Assembly (NCBI GenBank): GCA_964030475.1
Contig: CAXIPT010000008.1
Coordinates: 604,072-668,071, forward strand
Source of the DNA: Tethya wilhelma
Lineage: Eukaryota > Porifera > Demospongiae > Tethyida > Tethyidae
DNA length: 64,000 nt
Reading direction: 5' to 3'
Position 1 is the stretch's first letter. Each line of letters starts with the position of its first letter. Under the pieces are notes generated by a model. The model was given only the letters and a program-made list of their open reading frames with translations. It had not been told where the DNA came from and did not search any database. Made by a program: the position numbers and the translations under genes. Shown piece after piece: positions 10,811 to 20,354 of the stretch.

Positions 10811-12829
10811 CTACAATCGTCCTATTAAATGCTTGAAATCATCAGGATTCCTAAGTGCAGCCCGTGGGAAAAAAGTAAGAGTCTGAGAGAAATTTGGATT
10901 AAGCCTAATTTTCATCATCCACTGATACAGTGAGTAATCACGACTATCACCATCAAACTTTGATTCAAAGTATCCGGGAGGAAAACCAAGGGAGTATTTT
11001 TTTTCTTTCATGAATGCCACAAATTGTTTGTCTGATTCTCGTTTAAGTTTCTCATCATCGAATTCCTCGATGAAGAATCGGTACAGTGTGTAACCTTTGC
11101 CATGGTCTCTCCCCCTCTTAAGCTCACCCTTAACAAGGCAAAACTGGCCATTGTATGTGAAAGACTTGGCTCTGTCATAAGGGTCTTGAAGGCCATCTCT
11201 GTATGTGCGTGTGAGATGTGCTTTGTCGTAGCAGTCATGAGACCGTGTGAGAATTTTCTTCCTAAATGCTCCTGCTGGTATGTGCTTGGGATTGGATAGC
11301 GCAAACTCAATGTATTGCACATCCCTCATCAACCCTAGTTCTTTGAGATTTTCACCAACAACAAATACACCAGAAGAAGAGAAATTAGAATCGGATTTTT
11401 TCAAATTAGCACAGGGGTGAACATAGTAATCATTTGGGCTCACTTCTTGTTCAAACTTCAATGCATTTACATTGGTTGCTGATAAGCCTGAAAATACACA
11501 AACTGGCCAGCTCGTGTTATTCACGAGGCAGAAGTAGTGATTTTCATTTCGATCGAAATATTCATCCCCTGCATTCGGCCTTGAAAACGCTGGCTCCAAT
11601 GGATATATTGTACGATGAGCGCGAAGCACTAAACACAGGTTCAAAGCATAGCTAGCTTCATCTGTGGAGTACTTGGCTGGGGATACATCGATAAGCTGCT
11701 GAAACCTTTCAACTGAGGCCAAAATCTTTGGTTTCCTCCTGCACTCCTCCATAACACGAAGCTTACCTTTCCACCATCCTGCTGGTCCCAGCATGTCTAC
11801 ATCTGAAAAGAAACTAAACAGCTTTTCCCCATCATCTCTCAAGTTTTCAAGCTTTTCATCAAGACACTTGATTACAGCTTCAGGACATTTCACTTGTCTT
11901 GACAGCGTTTTGTGCAGAGTGAGCAGAGTGATACACAGAGTGGATATGTTAGCGTATCCTTGAAGGCAGGTTAGGCAGTCCTTAGCTAGATTCTCCCGTT
12001 CTTTCTTGCTTTTATCAGTAAGCAGCTTTGTATACGATTCAAGCGTTTGAAAAGTAGGATTCTCACCTTGAATAGTCTTGTCAGTGCTTTCTTCGGACAA
12101 GAGAGATATTTTCCCTTTTGCTACACGTTTTAGCTCTCCTATAAACTTGTACAGATCATCAAGTCTGGCGGGATTGAAGCCGCTGTATGTAGTATCTCCA
12201 GTTTCTCTGATTTCTCTTAGATTTGATTGTAGTTCATCAGTCAGTATTTTACCAAGCTCTTCCAGTCCAGCGCCTTTGTCTTGGAGCTGCACAATCTTAA
12301 ATTCCTGCAGCTCTTCTTTGATGACTCTCCTCATTTGGGACAGCAAGCTCTCTTCTTTCTTGCTGAATGCCATGCCAAAAATCGTAGAAAGCACAGTGCA
12401 TACAGCATTGACAGCAGCTCCAAGAGGCCCAGCTAGTGAGGCAAGACCCTTGATCAAGGCCATACCAGATTTAAGCAAAGCTGTACTAGACTTAAGCAAA
12501 GTCGTACTAGACTTAAGCAAAGCAGCACCAGACAGAACCAAACCTGTGCCAGACTGAACCATAGACGTACCAGACTGAAGACCCTTTGCAAGATCTCCTT
12601 CTTTGATAGCGTGGACAATGTTCACTGCTTCATTCATGGCTTTCCCCACAGCTTCAATGCATTTTGTTTGATTTGAATCAGCACTACTCTTTTTTGCTTT
12701 CTCTTCTGCAGCTTTGAGCTGGTCACGACATTCTCGTATGATTGTTCCATGTATGTCTGACTCTCCCTGAGTAAACACCACATCAGTTATGAGGGTCATC
12801 TGCTCAGAAAGGTCACCAGCATTTGCCAT
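10811..12829 (-). CDS. Intronless 672-residue protein with helical, possibly membrane-active N-terminus
   Basis: I do not recognise this family. There is no signal peptide. Residues 1-85 look helical and charged. Residues 88-128 are a 7-residue repeat of the type LLKSSTA encoded by 21-bp DNA repeats. Residues 127-155 are hydrophobic and Gly/Ala-rich (SLAGPLGAAVNAV, then LSTIFGMAF), followed by a long charged helical region with EELQEF. This order loosely resembles the helical pore-forming domain of insecticidal-crystal-type proteins, which is only a shape-level resemblance. The C-terminal 270 residues look beta-rich (e.g. NHYFCLVNNTSWPVCVF) and end in a tyrosine/aromatic-rich block. A full-length, intact, single-exon frame beside intron-rich genes suggests either a lineage-specific family or a retroposed or transferred origin. 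Confidence 0.75.
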   Translation of the reverse strand: MANAGDLSEQMTLITDVVFTQGESDIHGTIIRECRDQLKAAEEKAKKSSADSNQTKCIEAVGKAMNEAVNIVHAIKEGDLAKGLQSGTSMVQSGTGLVLSGAALLKSSTTLLKSSTALLKSGMALIKGLASLAGPLGAAVNAVCTVLSTIFGMAFSKKEESLLSQMRRVIKEELQEFKIVQLQDKGAGLEELGKILTDELQSNLREIRETGDTTYSGFNPARLDDLYKFIGELKRVAKGKISLLSEESTDKTIQGENPTFQTLESYTKLLTDKSKKERENLAKDCLTCLQGYANISTLCITLLTLHKTLSRQVKCPEAVIKCLDEKLENLRDDGEKLFSFFSDVDMLGPAGWWKGKLRVMEECRRKPKILASVERFQQLIDVSPAKYSTDEASYALNLCLVLRAHRTIYPLEPAFSRPNAGDEYFDRNENHYFCLVNNTSWPVCVFSGLSATNVNALKFEQEVSPNDYYVHPCANLKKSDSNFSSSGVFVVGENLKELGLMRDVQYIEFALSNPKHIPAGAFRKKILTRSHDCYDKAHLTRTYRDGLQDPYDRAKSFTYNGQFCLVKGELKRGRDHGKGYTLYRFFIEEFDDEKLKRESDKQFVAFMKEKKYSLGFPPGYFESKFDGDSRDYSLYQWMMKIRLNPNFSQTLTFFPRAALRNPDDFKHLIGRL
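12470..12575. repeat. 21-bp coding minisatellite
   Basis: Imperfect 21-bp units carrying the core gacttaagcaaag recur head to tail inside the 672-residue gene. They encode the repeated heptad of its hydrophobic region (ALLKSST-like). The unit length preserves the reading frame. Confidence 0.85.
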
Positions 12830-13049
12830 TTTGGAGTGTCAGTTCTAGTATAGTGAAGTCTATAGTTTCATGCACTAGCTGTTAAATAGTCTACCTGCAT
12901 GCAGGTATAGGTGTGGCCCGGTTTGAAGAGTTGTTTGTCTCCCAATCCAATTTCGTATCTTATTAATTTAAATTCCTAATTTTGCGCCTCATTAACTCCC
13001 TGTGTGTATCTCATACTCTAGTCTAGCAAGCCTATAGACCCTCCTCCAT

Positions 13050-14030
13050 GTAATGGATTAGGTGGAAAATTGGGAATTAATAGGTACAAAATTGGAATCA
13101 ATAAGGTGTGAAATTTGATCAGGAGCTTATTACCCTCCTCCATGTAACGTGATGGAGAGGAGGATCTAGACTCACTAGACTACTCATAATCTGATTAGAA
13201 TTGCAAACTTTCACACTCAGGGAATGTAATAATTAATGGCCATCACAGACCCATGACCGTGCTCTCAGTGAATGACTAATGATGCATGCTTGGTGTTTTT
13301 CATTCATGTCATGCATTAGCCTGACCCATCTGCACTGCAGCTATGACTTGCCAGCACTATAACATGATGTTTATTTGTGACAGTCATTCATAGATCATAC
13401 CTGGCACTGTACTAATTCATAGTGCTTGTCATTTTCATAGCCATCAATATCTAGCTATGTCTATTAATTGTTCTAGTCCTTCACTCTCAGATCCATGTAA
13501 AAATTAATAGTAACATGCACTGAAAGGCTAGCCATCTTGAAAACGCCACCGTGAGACCATGAAATGTACGTGTGACCTGAGGACCAACTACACTATACAT
13601 ACATGTACATGATTGTTTGCTCTATTAATGATACACTGTATAGTGTATGTTTGTGTATATAAAAGTCAACACTAATGGTACACCCTGCAGGTGTGTATGT
13701 GCAGGTGACTCCTCAAGTTATCTAACACTCGCTGAATTAGCTGAGTTTATACTGAGTTTTCCAAAGATCATGACAAAACATAGATAAGATACTGACATCC
13801 CACGAGACTGCCACATGATGATGTAGTCAGTGGGTTCTAGTGGGATCTCTTCCTTGACTGCCCATTCCTACACTGTTTATTTTAACGAAAAATTTTACTA
13901 CTAGTAAGCACACCAGACCCTTTACTAGCTGTAACAAGTGATCTCTAAATTTCAGCACATGACTATGCAGACAAACCAGTGGGCAAAGATATCAACAAAA
14001 AAAGTGTACACTAGAATGAGTTTTTTAATA
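13050..14030 (+). repeat. Dispersed spacer repeat R, copy 1
   Basis: About 1 kb of noncoding sequence is shared with 25290-26140 in direct orientation and with 15290-16330 in inverted orientation. Shared landmarks include a block reading catgaccgtgctc, one reading ccttcactctcagatccatg and one reading ctgaaaggctagccatctt. The copies have small indels. It lies 3' of the truncated MPEG1 copy B and so belongs to the duplicated MPEG1 unit. Confidence 0.85.
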
Positions 14031-14276
14031 ATAATATTATTTCATGTATATTATATTAAAATTAATAGACATTTCAGGTTAGCCCCAGACCCCACCCACT
14101 TTGTAATACTGTACAATAAGCAAACAAAATAATGATAGATAAATTACAAACAACTTTAAATTTAGTCTTGTAACATTAAATTTAACACAATTCATAGTCA
14201 ACTGTCCTCAGCAATAATAAGTCAGCATTCTTCATGTAGCAATAAAACACAACAGTTATATAATAGTTATAAACTT

Positions 14277-14770
14277 TCAGTTAACTTCATCTCTATTTAT
14301 AAGCTGGGTATATTCACCACCAGTTGCACTGCCACGGCGCCTTCTTTTGGAGGACTTATATTGCTTGTAAGCTGCAAACACCACACCAGCTATAACGGCA
14401 CCAAGAAGGATAGTAAGAATGACAGAAACAGAAGCAACTACCACATTTCCAGTATTATCCCCTGAAGCAGCGGGTGCATGATATGTGCCCATCGCTCTTA
14501 AAAGTTGTCCTCCAGTCTCTTTAGCACCAGCAGTTTCTTCTATTGCCCATGTTCCATCTTCTAATCTCACCCATATCATACCATATAAACCTGAAACCAC
14601 AAGGGTTTGAGTGATGTTGGCCTTATGACTTCAGATATTTCCTAAGTCTAGGGGGTAGAAGAGTCTGAACTGTACTGTATATAATCCTATATGTACACAG
14701 ACTGAAGTTGATGTCACATTCTTCATCGAAAAGCTACAAGATGTTGGGAAACTTGAACCATGAGGGGGCA
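14277..14770 (-). pseudogene. MPEG1: Truncated MPEG1 copy B (C-terminal part only)
   Basis: The last 107 codons (14277-14600) nearly match copy A: the segment GLYGMIWVRLEDGTW, a transmembrane helix, and a tail with YTQLINRDEVN. Farther 5' (14600-14770) homology to copy A continues but is broken by frameshifts and small deletions. It stops near 14770, so the MACPF domain and signal peptide are missing. It cannot encode a working perforin. The close match to copy A points to recent duplication of the copy A region. Confidence 0.92.
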
Positions 14771-14784
14771 TTCTTGGCCACTTT

Positions 14785-14890
14785 TCAATCGATCAGTATC
14801 CAAGTACAATCGACCAAAGGTTTTTGTTACCATTTCCTGCAAAAACAAGAAGACAAAACAATATCAAGCCATACTCCTCCCACCACCATG
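14785..14890 (-). pseudogene. SLC38A11 exon fragment fused to MPEG1 copy B
   Basis: The sequence around ccaaaggtttttgttaccat matches the SLC38A11-like exon and flanking intron at about 5585-5685. The match includes the donor side and the following stretch of ctcctcccac. It abuts the broken 5' end of MPEG1 copy B. In the parent locus this exon lies on the other side of MPEG1 copy A, so the fusion records a rearrangement breakpoint. Confidence 0.8.
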
Positions 14891-15289
14891 CTAGTCTGGC
14901 TTACCAGACTCTTCGCAAGGAAAGGAAGAGTCTGGTGAATTGCGTATACTACGTTTGTGCCAATGANCAGGGGTAGACAAAGGGTCTTGCTTGATAGACT
15001 ATTTAGGTAGGTGCACATAGGTTGAGGTCACTCATGCATCCTCTCTACAGTATGCATGTGTCCCAGGCCCCCACCCACTTTGTAGTATTGAACAATATAA
15101 AGCAATTTGAAACACATGATTTATATAGATAGATTGCTAGCTGACTTATTCTAATCGACTGTAGTTAGTGTTGAATGTAATGCTACAAACCAGTATTAAT
15201 TAAGGTTTGTCTTTGCATTTTAATATTTCTTTATGGCTTGATCGGACTACCACTATAACCTGAAATCTCTATTAATTTTAATTGTAAAT

Positions 15290-16330
15290 CTCATTCTAGT
15301 GTGCACTATTTTGTTGATATCTTTGCATGTCCACTGTTATGTCTGCAAAGTCATGTGCCAAAATTCAGAGACTTGTCACTACTTTTACAGCACTGCCCAT
15401 TCCTACACTGTTTTTATAAAGTTTTTACTACTATAAGTCTTGTATTACCAGTAAGCATGCCAGCTAGACCCTTTGTTAGAAAAGGAAGAGAGGCAAGAGA
15501 CCCCACTAATCATTAGAACCCACCGACTCTATATCATCATGGCAATCTCGTGGGATGCCACCATCCTATAGGTATGTTTGTCATCACAATACGTATGTCA
15601 TGATCTTTAGAAAACTCAGTATAAAATTCAGCGAGTGTTTGATAACTTGAGGAGTCACCTCAGGTGACTGCATGCACACAGGGGGTAACATTAGTGTTGA
15701 CTTTTACACAAACAAACTTTGTACAATGAGTTTATACCATCACGAATGTCTTATTATTATCATTATAATAGAGCAATTAACACTCATGATTCATGCATGC
15801 ATGCGGTACGTATACATGTAGTGTAGTTGGTCCCGCTCCTCAGGTTAGAGTACTACCACATACATTATGTGGTGTCTGTATTAAAGTGGCCTTTTCTAGA
15901 TGGCTATATATAGCCTTTCAGTGTTAGTATATTATTTTATGTTTGTTCACCTGCATGGATCTGAGAGTGAAGGCCGGACTGGAACAATAATTTGAAGACA
16001 TAGCTAGAAATTAATGGGGCATGTCATGGGGTCTATGAATGACAACACCATTAGCACATTCACTAGCTAAGTGCCAGGCATGTCATGGAGTCCGAGGGCT
16101 GGCTATGAAATACCATTAGTACATTCTGAATTTCACTAAGTGGTATGTCATGGGGTCTATGAATGATAATCACCAGATTCATTAAGGGCAAGGCTTGTCA
16201 TGGGATCTACTGTAAAGTATGAATGACAAACAGTTACTGTAGTATGCCATCATTATAAATACATTCACGTCTAGCAATTACCTCCTCCCATCACGTTATC
16301 ATAGCGGTGGGCCATAGTCAAGACAAACAA
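15290..16330 (-). repeat. Dispersed spacer repeat R, copy 2 (inverted)
   Basis: This is the reverse complement of repeat R at 13050-14030, with divergence. For example, the segment reading ggatctgagagtgaagg at 15957 mirrors the one at about 13480. The segment with aggagtcacct at 15647 mirrors 13708. Together with copy 1 it makes a large imperfect inverted repeat around the MPEG1 copy B fragment. Single Ns at 14967 and 16491 bound this block. Confidence 0.8.
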
Positions 16331-16742
16331 TGTTTAGCTAGGCCATTAAGTCTACTATAGCTAATTACTAATTCACTGCTAAAACTGAGTCCAAAATGGC
16401 AAGAGCAGCTGGTGACATCCAAGCCTTTCAGATGATCAGATAACCATCATAACTAAAGTGTTGTTTCCTCAGGGAGATAATAATTATAAANTGGTAGGAA
16501 AAAGGATCTAGCTTGATAGACTTGCGCACTACACCCAGTACTTTCCCAATCAGTATTATTATATCAGCAAGAGTATGTTAATTGTTAAGATTCACATAAA
16601 CCATTACAGGCTAGGGTTAATTCATCTACACCTGAGTGCTAAATTTATAATAATTTTTATTATCTAGAGGTTTCAATTCAAATAAGATTACTTTAACATA
16701 ATATCAACATTCACGTGTTCCAGTGATGTGTACTATAATAAT

Positions 16743-18977
16743 TCAAGGTGTTGATTCAGCTGCAGGCAGATCATTAAGCTGCTTGTAGTCTGCAGACTGA
16801 CGCTTAGGTTTGGTAAGCTTGCGTAGCTTGTAAAAATAGCAACCAGCAAACACTGGTGCTATGATGATTGCACCAAGTACGACAGAACCAAGAAACGAAA
16901 GTAGTCCAATTGTCAGCTCTCCAGAGCTCCCAACTGCTGAGCTAGCTGGCATAGTGATGTTTGAGCCATTGTCTTTGGAGAATTCTTCTATAAGTTCCTC
17001 TCCAGTTTTTGCACCCGAAGTTTGTGTTGACCATGTTCCATCTTCGTTCTTCATCCATATCTCACCATATAGACCCACAACCACTAGAGTATCAGTGACA
17101 TTTAATTTGTACTTAGGATGCTTTCGGAATGGAGGAAGTCTAGCAGGTATGAGAGTGTCTGCTGCACTTTTATAATGCTCTAAGTGCATACAAAAGTTAA
17201 TATCACATCCATTATCAACCGCTATCAAGTGTTGGGCATATCCATGTGGACAAGAATGTGGCCAGCTATCACCAGCAGAGTCTGCAGCAAGAGGATTTCC
17301 AACTTTACAGCTGTCGAATCCAGCAAATGGTAGAAAATTGCTAGTGGCTTGTATTTGTTTATAATCTGCACTGACACACACCTGGATGTCATCTCCCATG
17401 TGCAGAGGAGAGAAAAGATTGGGACAAGACTTGGCACCAGTAAATGGATTGCTAGCTGTTGAAGTGTAAACCCCTCCAAAGAGATAGCCATTAGTCTCAG
17501 GTATGTTAGTGCCAGGTAAAGCTGTACACCAGTAGGCCTCATAAAAAGCGCGACTCAAGATATTCACAAGTACATTTTGACATTGGCAATTGTATCGGGT
17601 CCAACCAAAGTGGTCACAGACTTCTCTACAATATGCCTTCTGAATGGTACGTGTGACAGTTCCAGTGTAAAGTTCTATTGGTACATAGTTTTGAGGACAA
17701 CTAAAGTTACCAGTGAGTGGGTTGACTTGTTGAACAGGATTTGGACTACCAGTGCAAATATCCTCAGTAGCAAAATTTGGATCAACTTTGCATGTTTGAA
17801 AGACTCCTCCAAATTTGAATGTGCTAATTGGAGCTTGGCAAATTCCATCATCCAAATTAGCTTGAAAATTGAAATATGAATTGTTAGGATTTGTGCATCC
17901 TAGACGAGTGTTCACTTTGTAGTACCTATTGATGGCACTGTAGATAACATCAGAAATTTCTTGAACAGTTGTTTCGGGAAGCTCAGGCAGTGCTGTTGGA
18001 GTGATGGCGAAGTGAAGAGGTTCACCTTTTCTATCGATAGGTACTAGGGTGTTTGCAATACCCTGTTGCCAATCTGAATAGTTTACAAAAGGGGGTCCAC
18101 CATGTGTGTAAAAGGTTGAATGCTTAAGATTTTGGGTATAACCTTGTGTATCAGTATTTGCATTTACAGCTATATTTGCAAATGCATGACCAGAAAAAAA
18201 TTTAAGATAAAAGCCAGCACTTGCTGAAGCAGCGAGAGTTTCAGAGTGGCTAGAAGAATAATCTGATGCAATGTGGTCAGTTTGGGACAGTATTGCTCCA
18301 GCATCCATTGAAGTAACATAGTGAGTACCAAAATCACGAACTATCAGTTCAGCCAAGTAATGCACAAGATCTGTGTTGTTGTTTTGGAGGTGAGCAGCAA
18401 TTTCAAAAAGACGAGACTTAAAATTGGGGTGAAGCTGATGGTCTTGACCAAGCTGTACGACATAAAGCAAGTGGCGAACCTGGACTCGTGTTGTAACAGA
18501 CCTGTCATTCACCATGTGTGATTTTACACTCACGTGATCTTCAGAGTATATCCCACCTGAAAAGAATCCAATTGAAGCCTTGTTAATAGATGAGGCAGTC
18601 AAAGAGGTATGCTTGTCCCAATGGTCAAACTTTTCAGAAAATATGTCAACAGTAGATCCATGGCGGGGGAACAGGAATACATTGTCAGGGAGCAGGTACT
18701 TGCCATCATTGGATATTTTGCAGGTGGAGTAGTTGTGGAAATGAACATGTCCAAGATCAAAATTACGAAGGTTGTCAAATCCAGCTCCAGGCATCACTTC
18801 CATTCCGAATACCTCAGCTGGGAGTGGGTCACAAACACCATTGGCCAACAGTGAACATTTTATGTGGCAGTTTCGCACATCTCCAACTGGATATGGAGGA
18901 AATGCAGTTGATTTGTCATGGTTGTCTTGCGCTAGTACACCTGCTACAAGAGCTAGAAACAAACAGAATATCTGCAT
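16743..18977 (-). CDS. MPEG1: Macrophage-expressed gene 1 / perforin-2, copy C
   Basis: A single-exon protein. I start it at ATG 18977 because this gives a normal signal peptide (MQIFCLFLALVAGVLAQ). The in-frame ATG at 19082 adds 35 residues that lack homology to copies A and D. The MACPF signature reads HYVTSMDAGA. Cys-rich blocks FGGVFQTC and FGGVYTST follow in the same order as copy A, then a transmembrane helix. The tail is shorter and less basic than in A and D, and the sorting signal is YKQL. As in the family, the likely role is pore formation in compartments holding engulfed microbes. The frame is intact throughout. Confidence 0.94.
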   Translation of the reverse strand: MQIFCLFLALVAGVLAQDNHDKSTAFPPYPVGDVRNCHIKCSLLANGVCDPLPAEVFGMEVMPGAGFDNLRNFDLGHVHFHNYSTCKISNDGKYLLPDNVFLFPRHGSTVDIFSEKFDHWDKHTSLTASSINKASIGFFSGGIYSEDHVSVKSHMVNDRSVTTRVQVRHLLYVVQLGQDHQLHPNFKSRLFEIAAHLQNNNTDLVHYLAELIVRDFGTHYVTSMDAGAILSQTDHIASDYSSSHSETLAASASAGFYLKFFSGHAFANIAVNANTDTQGYTQNLKHSTFYTHGGPPFVNYSDWQQGIANTLVPIDRKGEPLHFAITPTALPELPETTVQEISDVIYSAINRYYKVNTRLGCTNPNNSYFNFQANLDDGICQAPISTFKFGGVFQTCKVDPNFATEDICTGSPNPVQQVNPLTGNFSCPQNYVPIELYTGTVTRTIQKAYCREVCDHFGWTRYNCQCQNVLVNILSRAFYEAYWCTALPGTNIPETNGYLFGGVYTSTASNPFTGAKSCPNLFSPLHMGDDIQVCVSADYKQIQATSNFLPFAGFDSCKVGNPLAADSAGDSWPHSCPHGYAQHLIAVDNGCDINFCMHLEHYKSAADTLIPARLPPFRKHPKYKLNVTDTLVVVGLYGEIWMKNEDGTWSTQTSGAKTGEELIEEFSKDNGSNITMPASSAVGSSGELTIGLLSFLGSVVLGAIIIAPVFAGCYFYKLRKLTKPKRQSADYKQLNDLPAAESTP

Positions 18978-19334
18978 AGTGCCGTAGTAGCATGTAGTTT
19001 GGTACCACAACCAATTGCAGAATAAATGGTAAATTAACATAGTATAATGAATATTTATGCTTAAATTTTGGTGAATAGGCAAAATTAGGGAACAATCATA
19101 TCTTTGTAATCAGCAAGCTAGCATTCACTATTGTGATGAGGATGTACTTTCCCATTGGTATCTATAGTGATCAGGACAAAGTTCAGTAATGAGTCACTGC
19201 CTTGTTATTCAGTAAACAAAATTAAAATCATTATAAGTTGCAGCTAGACATGCATACCCTATACACATTGTGTACATTACATTCATGAACGGTACATTTG
19301 TGGGATTACAAAACTATGCATATTAATGTGTTTA

Positions 19335-19432
19335 AAATGGACGAAGGGTACAACACAAATTTCTTGTTGCCCACTTCATGGCACTAACATCACTATTAGT
19401 AACAGTCAATGTGAAGAGTACTTTACTATTCC
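19335..19432 (-). pseudogene. Short dynein C-terminal exon fragment (C)
   Basis: About 98 bp match the last part of the dynein exon at 28735-28835, including ttcttgttgcccacttcatggc. The match is cut off at the single N at 19433. Sequence to the right of the N is unrelated, which suggests a join there rather than a natural boundary. Confidence 0.85.
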
Positions 19433-19693
19433 NAAGTTTTTGTGAGTTTTAGGCCTTGCATGCAGTTGGTAATCTGTCAGTGAGAGCTTCTGAGCAACTT
19501 TGAAGGTTTAATTTTGTTTGACTAGATTTTTATGGTGGCCAACATTTTATATTGTGTCTATGGGACAGCCGGCCCATTCCTACTATACGTACTACCGTAC
19601 GTATGATTTTGGCATTTCATGCTGTAGGAATTGTTGTACAGAGGTTCTGACAACACAGCTAACATTGTAGCCTAAAAGATAACATCTGATTCA

Positions 19694-20314
19694 TTTGAAA
19701 ACTCATTTCATGCTGATTGCAATAGTGTAGGTTCCATTCTTCACACAACAAATCACTAACTTAAAATAGTTGAAAATGTGTACTCCATTCATGAAAAAGC
19801 ATCTAAAAGCACCTACCGTATATTGGAGAATAGGAAGGTTGTATGGAACTAGGACTTTCACCATTAGATTCAGTACGATGAGAGCATTCAAATGATATCC
19901 ATTTTGTTATGGTTTGCTAAACGTAGGTCAAACTAGCACCCTACCCATAAGTTGACTCAAATGAGTGTGATTTTGTCAATATAAATTGTATAAGGGGTTT
20001 GAATTAAACCAACTCTGTATCGTCAGTTTTTAGTTAAAACATAACAATCTATATATCGTTTGAAAGCTCATTTCATGCTGATTGCAATAGTGTAAGTTAC
20101 ATCTTCACACAACAAATTGTTGACTGAAAATAGTTGAAAATGTGTAGTCCATACATGAAAAAGCACCTAAAAGCACCTTCTGTATGTTGAAGACTAGGAA
20201 GGTTATATGGAACTGGGACTTTCACCATTAGATTCAGTATGAAGAGAGCATTCAAATGATATCCAGGTTGTTGTGATTTGCTAAAAGTAGGCTTGACTAG
20301 TACCCCACCAATAA
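19694..20314. repeat. Tandem pair of 256-bp intronic repeats
   Basis: The segment 19694-19949 recurs at 20059-20314 with scattered substitutions. Both contain ccattagattcagta and gagagcattcaaatgatatcca. They lie in the intron 3' of the dynein exon at 20355-20474. Confidence 0.85.
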
Positions 20315-20354
20315 ATACTGAAGATGAGTATGATGATTTTCTATAGAGCAGAAA

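Noticed and set aside
12078..12557. 159-codon open frame on + strand, Ser-rich
   Set aside because: It is the opposite strand of the 672-residue gene, and the apparent repeats are the 21-bp units read in antisense.
18978..19082. Upstream ATG of MPEG1 copy C adding 35 residues
   Set aside because: The added residues have no match in copies A or D and would bury the signal peptide; ATG 18977 gives a normal one.
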